64,000 nt of DNA. It comes from Glossina fuscipes. Lineage: Eukaryota; Arthropoda; Insecta; Diptera; Glossinidae. Positions 61,090 through 64,000 of this stretch are shown in pieces (the first letter of the stretch is position 1; each line of letters begins with the position of its first letter). The notes under the pieces are model-generated. The model ran no database searches. It was not told where the DNA came from and was given only the letters and a program-made list of their open reading frames with translations. The position numbers were made by a program, and so were the translations under genes. Location of the stretch: positions 4,773,874-4,837,873 of the forward strand of contig NW_023998422.1 of the NCBI RefSeq assembly GCF_014805625.2. The letters run 5' to 3'.

Positions 61090-63687
61090 TTCGTTTCGCA
61101 TACATTTCCGTTAAATTGAATTTAAATTTAAAACATTTTTATATAATTTTCATTAAAACAAAAAATAAATAAACTCAATAAACAAATAAATAAAGAAAAA
61201 ATCTCTCTCAATTTATCTACAATTCCGCGCGGCATACAGCACTCGTCTGCTAACTAACTGAATGAACTGGAATGGACGCAATGATTGAAAATGTAGCTAA
61301 ATTTCAATTTATTTTAATGATGTTGTCGACGTTTGAAAAAAAAAAAAAACTACTAGTGCACACAAACCATTGGTTTCTTCTTCTCTCCCGTTTTTTTTTT
61401 TCTTTTTTTTCTCAACACATCATGCTTAATTGAATTATGTCTATTATGTAGTCCAAAGCAGCATCGCCACCAAAGCGGCCACAAGCGTTCAATTCTATAT
61501 CGAAAATTGCATTTATGACGGTTTGATTGTAGAAATTTTCAAATTTTCTAATATTTACATAAAAATAATAGTTTTCAACGAAATTGAAATGTTCGATTAG
61601 TTAGTTGCATAAGCTGCATACTGTTTGGGTGTGAAACCTCTCAGCACTTCTTTTTGCTCTTTATCCTTTAAAAATTTAATGCAAAATTTTCATTGAATTT
61701 TACAATGGAGGCAAAGAAGCCCTTTTCATAAGTAAAGCCAATGTGACAAAATGCTAAGACTGAAGGGCTATACATATATATAAAGAAGTTTAGACTTGGG
61801 GCCTCTTTCCTCTTCTTCAATTTCGATAATATCGCTACCTTTGCCCCTTCCTACAGGCCAGTACTTCGTGAAACATTTCTAATCGTAGGCTCTAATTATC
61901 TCTTGCAACAAATTTGAAGAAACTCATAAACCTTTTCCAAGCTGAATTCAGTTCTATGATTGGTTTTCTCCCATTAGGGATAGGTGCGATTAAACCGAAT
62001 CTTCTTTTTTCTGATAAAAGAGAATCTTTTCCTTTTTGTTGGAATACCCTTCTGCTGCACTCATTGTGTGCAGGAACAGACTCCAGTTATTGTTCCCAGT
62101 ACATTTGGTCATGAATATTTTAAAATTTTTTTTTAAATGGATGCGGAATGCGGTTATATTTGGTTTTAACTGAACCTTTTCGCACACATTACTGCTATTT
62201 GTACGACATCCAAGTCCAAAATACAGTAAAGATAATTTTGTTTGATATATAGTTCGTACCTCGCTTTGTATACGGCTTAGACTAGCTGTTGACTCTGCGT
62301 CCGGCATTTATTTACTTGGTTTTTTTTTTAAAATTCGAGGCCTTGTTGTTACACATTTGTTATTGGAAATATTGTCCGTAGCCTGAGGAAAGAGCACCTG
62401 GCCTTTTAAAGCAATACATGCCATACTGGGGTATCGTTAAAAGAAGGGAAGTATTCGACCAAGTAACAATTGAAAAATTGAAAATCGTTGCATTCTGAAG
62501 GAGTAATATCTGCTGATATTAATGAGAAGGGTAGGACATTCTAGGTTAAAATTTCATATCAAGTCCATATTTTGTCTGTCAGTTGCGCCAATTATTGTCG
62601 TTAATGTTTTCTACATCACCTTTCATTTGCCTGGAGCAAACCATATCCAGCCCAGTCAACCACACTGTCTCCTTCCAAGCAAATGCGTCCGTCATAGATC
62701 TTCAACCTTATCGTTGGCAGCATTTGTTCCTCTAGGCTCTATAATTATATGGTTATTTAAACTTCAAGTCTCATTGGTTAAAATTTTGCAGCTCTATCCT
62801 TCGATGTAAGAAGAAGAAGAAGTAAGGTTTCTCCCAAATGGCGTTGACCTTGGCAGGCAACTGTACTCGTTCAAAGCTGCAAGGAACCATGTCGTACACG
62901 CTTTATGTCTTATACTAAAGGATACTATTCTCAAATCAAGAAGCCGTAGCTTTGTTCAAAAACCTACTGCACTGCTTGCACTCTGTCTTCGAAAACGGCG
63001 GTGTCGTGTTACCACTGCACCTTATATACAAACTTCAAATCAAGTCTTCATATAAAAGGGGTATTCGAAGAATAAAGTGATCATCAAACTACACCAGCGA
63101 AGATTCCTTCAATTTGTATTCATTTTTTACTCATTACGAGAGCGTTTTCCAATATCTCACAATTAAACCTGAACATGTTCTAAGCGAGGAGGAAGAGAAA
63201 TTCAGGCTCGGTTGGATTTGAGAGACGCAACAAGAATCAATGAATGAGTAAGTTAACGAAACTGACGCTAAAGCGATAACCCGAGCGATAACCTGAATTG
63301 AAGGGATAAACTTCCAAGTATTGATAATGTAATTAGGAATGGTAGTAAGTGAATAACCGAGTGTCGTGGTAAAGATATCGCTTTGTCAATAATCGATATA
63401 TAGATTTATAGAAACCAATAACCGTTTTCCTCGCAAAATATTGTTCTTCTTTTAAAAATGAGATGACATGAGATGATACAAAGGGAAGAAATATATCAAT
63501 GAAAAATTGCAAACATGTGGTGAGGAGAGACTAAGTAGAACTAGATGCCATAGAAACCGTATTGTATTTCAAAAAGCAATACTTAGCGAAACTCGAGTCA
63601 TTCTTTAATATAAAATTTTACGAGTAATTACTGGAAAATGTTACTCTACTTTCAACCATTTTCATGTTAAATTTTTCTTTTTCAGGC
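61090..63687. other. Upstream of the allergen-related gene and beyond
   Basis: No supported gene. On the minus strand a TATA-like CTATATATA lies near 61075-61084, about 160 bases before the chosen start of the allergen-related gene; it could be core promoter or simple AT richness. Beyond that only AT-rich non-coding sequence is seen. Confidence 0.35.
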
Positions 63688-63709
63688 GTCACAATGGTTT
63701 GAAGATGGT
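63688..63709 (+). CDS. Candidate 22-nt micro-exon
   Basis: Seen: TTTTTCTTTTTCAG immediately before and GATG|GTAAGTAAG immediately after, both near-ideal. Two frames are open: ASQWFED plus one base, or one base plus RHNGLKM. The first would follow exon D in phase. With such short exons a chance pairing of splice-like sites is possible. Confidence 0.3.
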
Positions 63710-64000
63710 AAGTAAGCATTTTTTACGTTGAAATCGTTCACGTCAGAGGAAGAGAAATCTATCAGGACAAAGTTAGTTCAATAAACTAAATTAAAAACAG
63801 AAAAATATTCGTGCAAAAATTTTATTTTTGTATATAGGTCACTGTGTAAACTAGTTTTAATGAAAAATATTTAACGCTTTGCTGGCATATGAATGACGTG
63901 ATTCCGACTAAGTGTTAAATAAATGCGAATGCAGAAAAAAAAACTTTTTGCGAGCAAATTAAAACTAGTTTCAAATTTTTTTTTCAACAATCCTCAATAT

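Overview
The window looks like nuclear DNA of an insect, most likely a fly; an acalyptrate such as a tephritid fruit fly is my best guess, by inference. It is AT-rich, full of microsatellites and decayed mariner transposons, and carries homologues of animal-only families (PHACTR, PARP16) and of the insect-only allergen-related repeat family. Almost all of the 64 kb is non-coding. There is one assembly gap of 100 Ns at 38514-38613, inside a poly-T run.

Three protein genes are well supported. (1) 23244-24386 (+) is an uninterrupted 380-codon PHACTR-like protein: the PP1-binding C-terminus is preserved and the actin-binding RPEL motifs are degenerate. (2) 48821-50014 (+) is an uninterrupted 397-codon PARP16-like protein with its membrane tail but without the His and Tyr of the catalytic triad. 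(3) 60917 down to 57321 (-) is a spliced, secreted insect-allergen-related protein of which two coding exons are visible; the 3' remainder was not found. Genes 1 and 2 lack introns, which suggests old retrocopies.

Weaker evidence points to a plus-strand spliced gene with very long introns. Four short exon candidates (9527-9581, 35894-35939, 36520-36571, 36932-37018) have usable splice sites, mostly one open frame each, and mutually compatible phases. A 22-nt candidate lies at 63688-63709. If they form one gene, the PHACTR-like gene lies in one of its introns; the PARP16-like and allergen-like genes would also be nested only if the 63688 exon belongs to it. The product is not recognised.

The rest is repeats. 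Region by region: 1.38-2.3 kb is a hairpin-dense island of unknown nature; 4.98-5.83 kb is a mariner relic; 8.9-9.3 kb is a pyrimidine-rich tract; 10-12 kb and 15.7-17 kb hold dispersed repeats, SINE-like pieces and a mariner relic; 27.6-28.8 kb holds two mariner relics of different subfamilies back to back; 34.8-35.1 kb and 40.0-40.5 kb hold further transposase relics; 29-31, 37-39, 42-43, 47-48, 51-57 kb carry many copies of one dispersed repeat with a CTGTCCGTC-type core; 58.7-59.6 kb holds a mariner C-terminus followed by three copies of a hairpin-forming 80-bp unit.

No true tRNA, rRNA, CRISPR or bacterial-type feature was seen.
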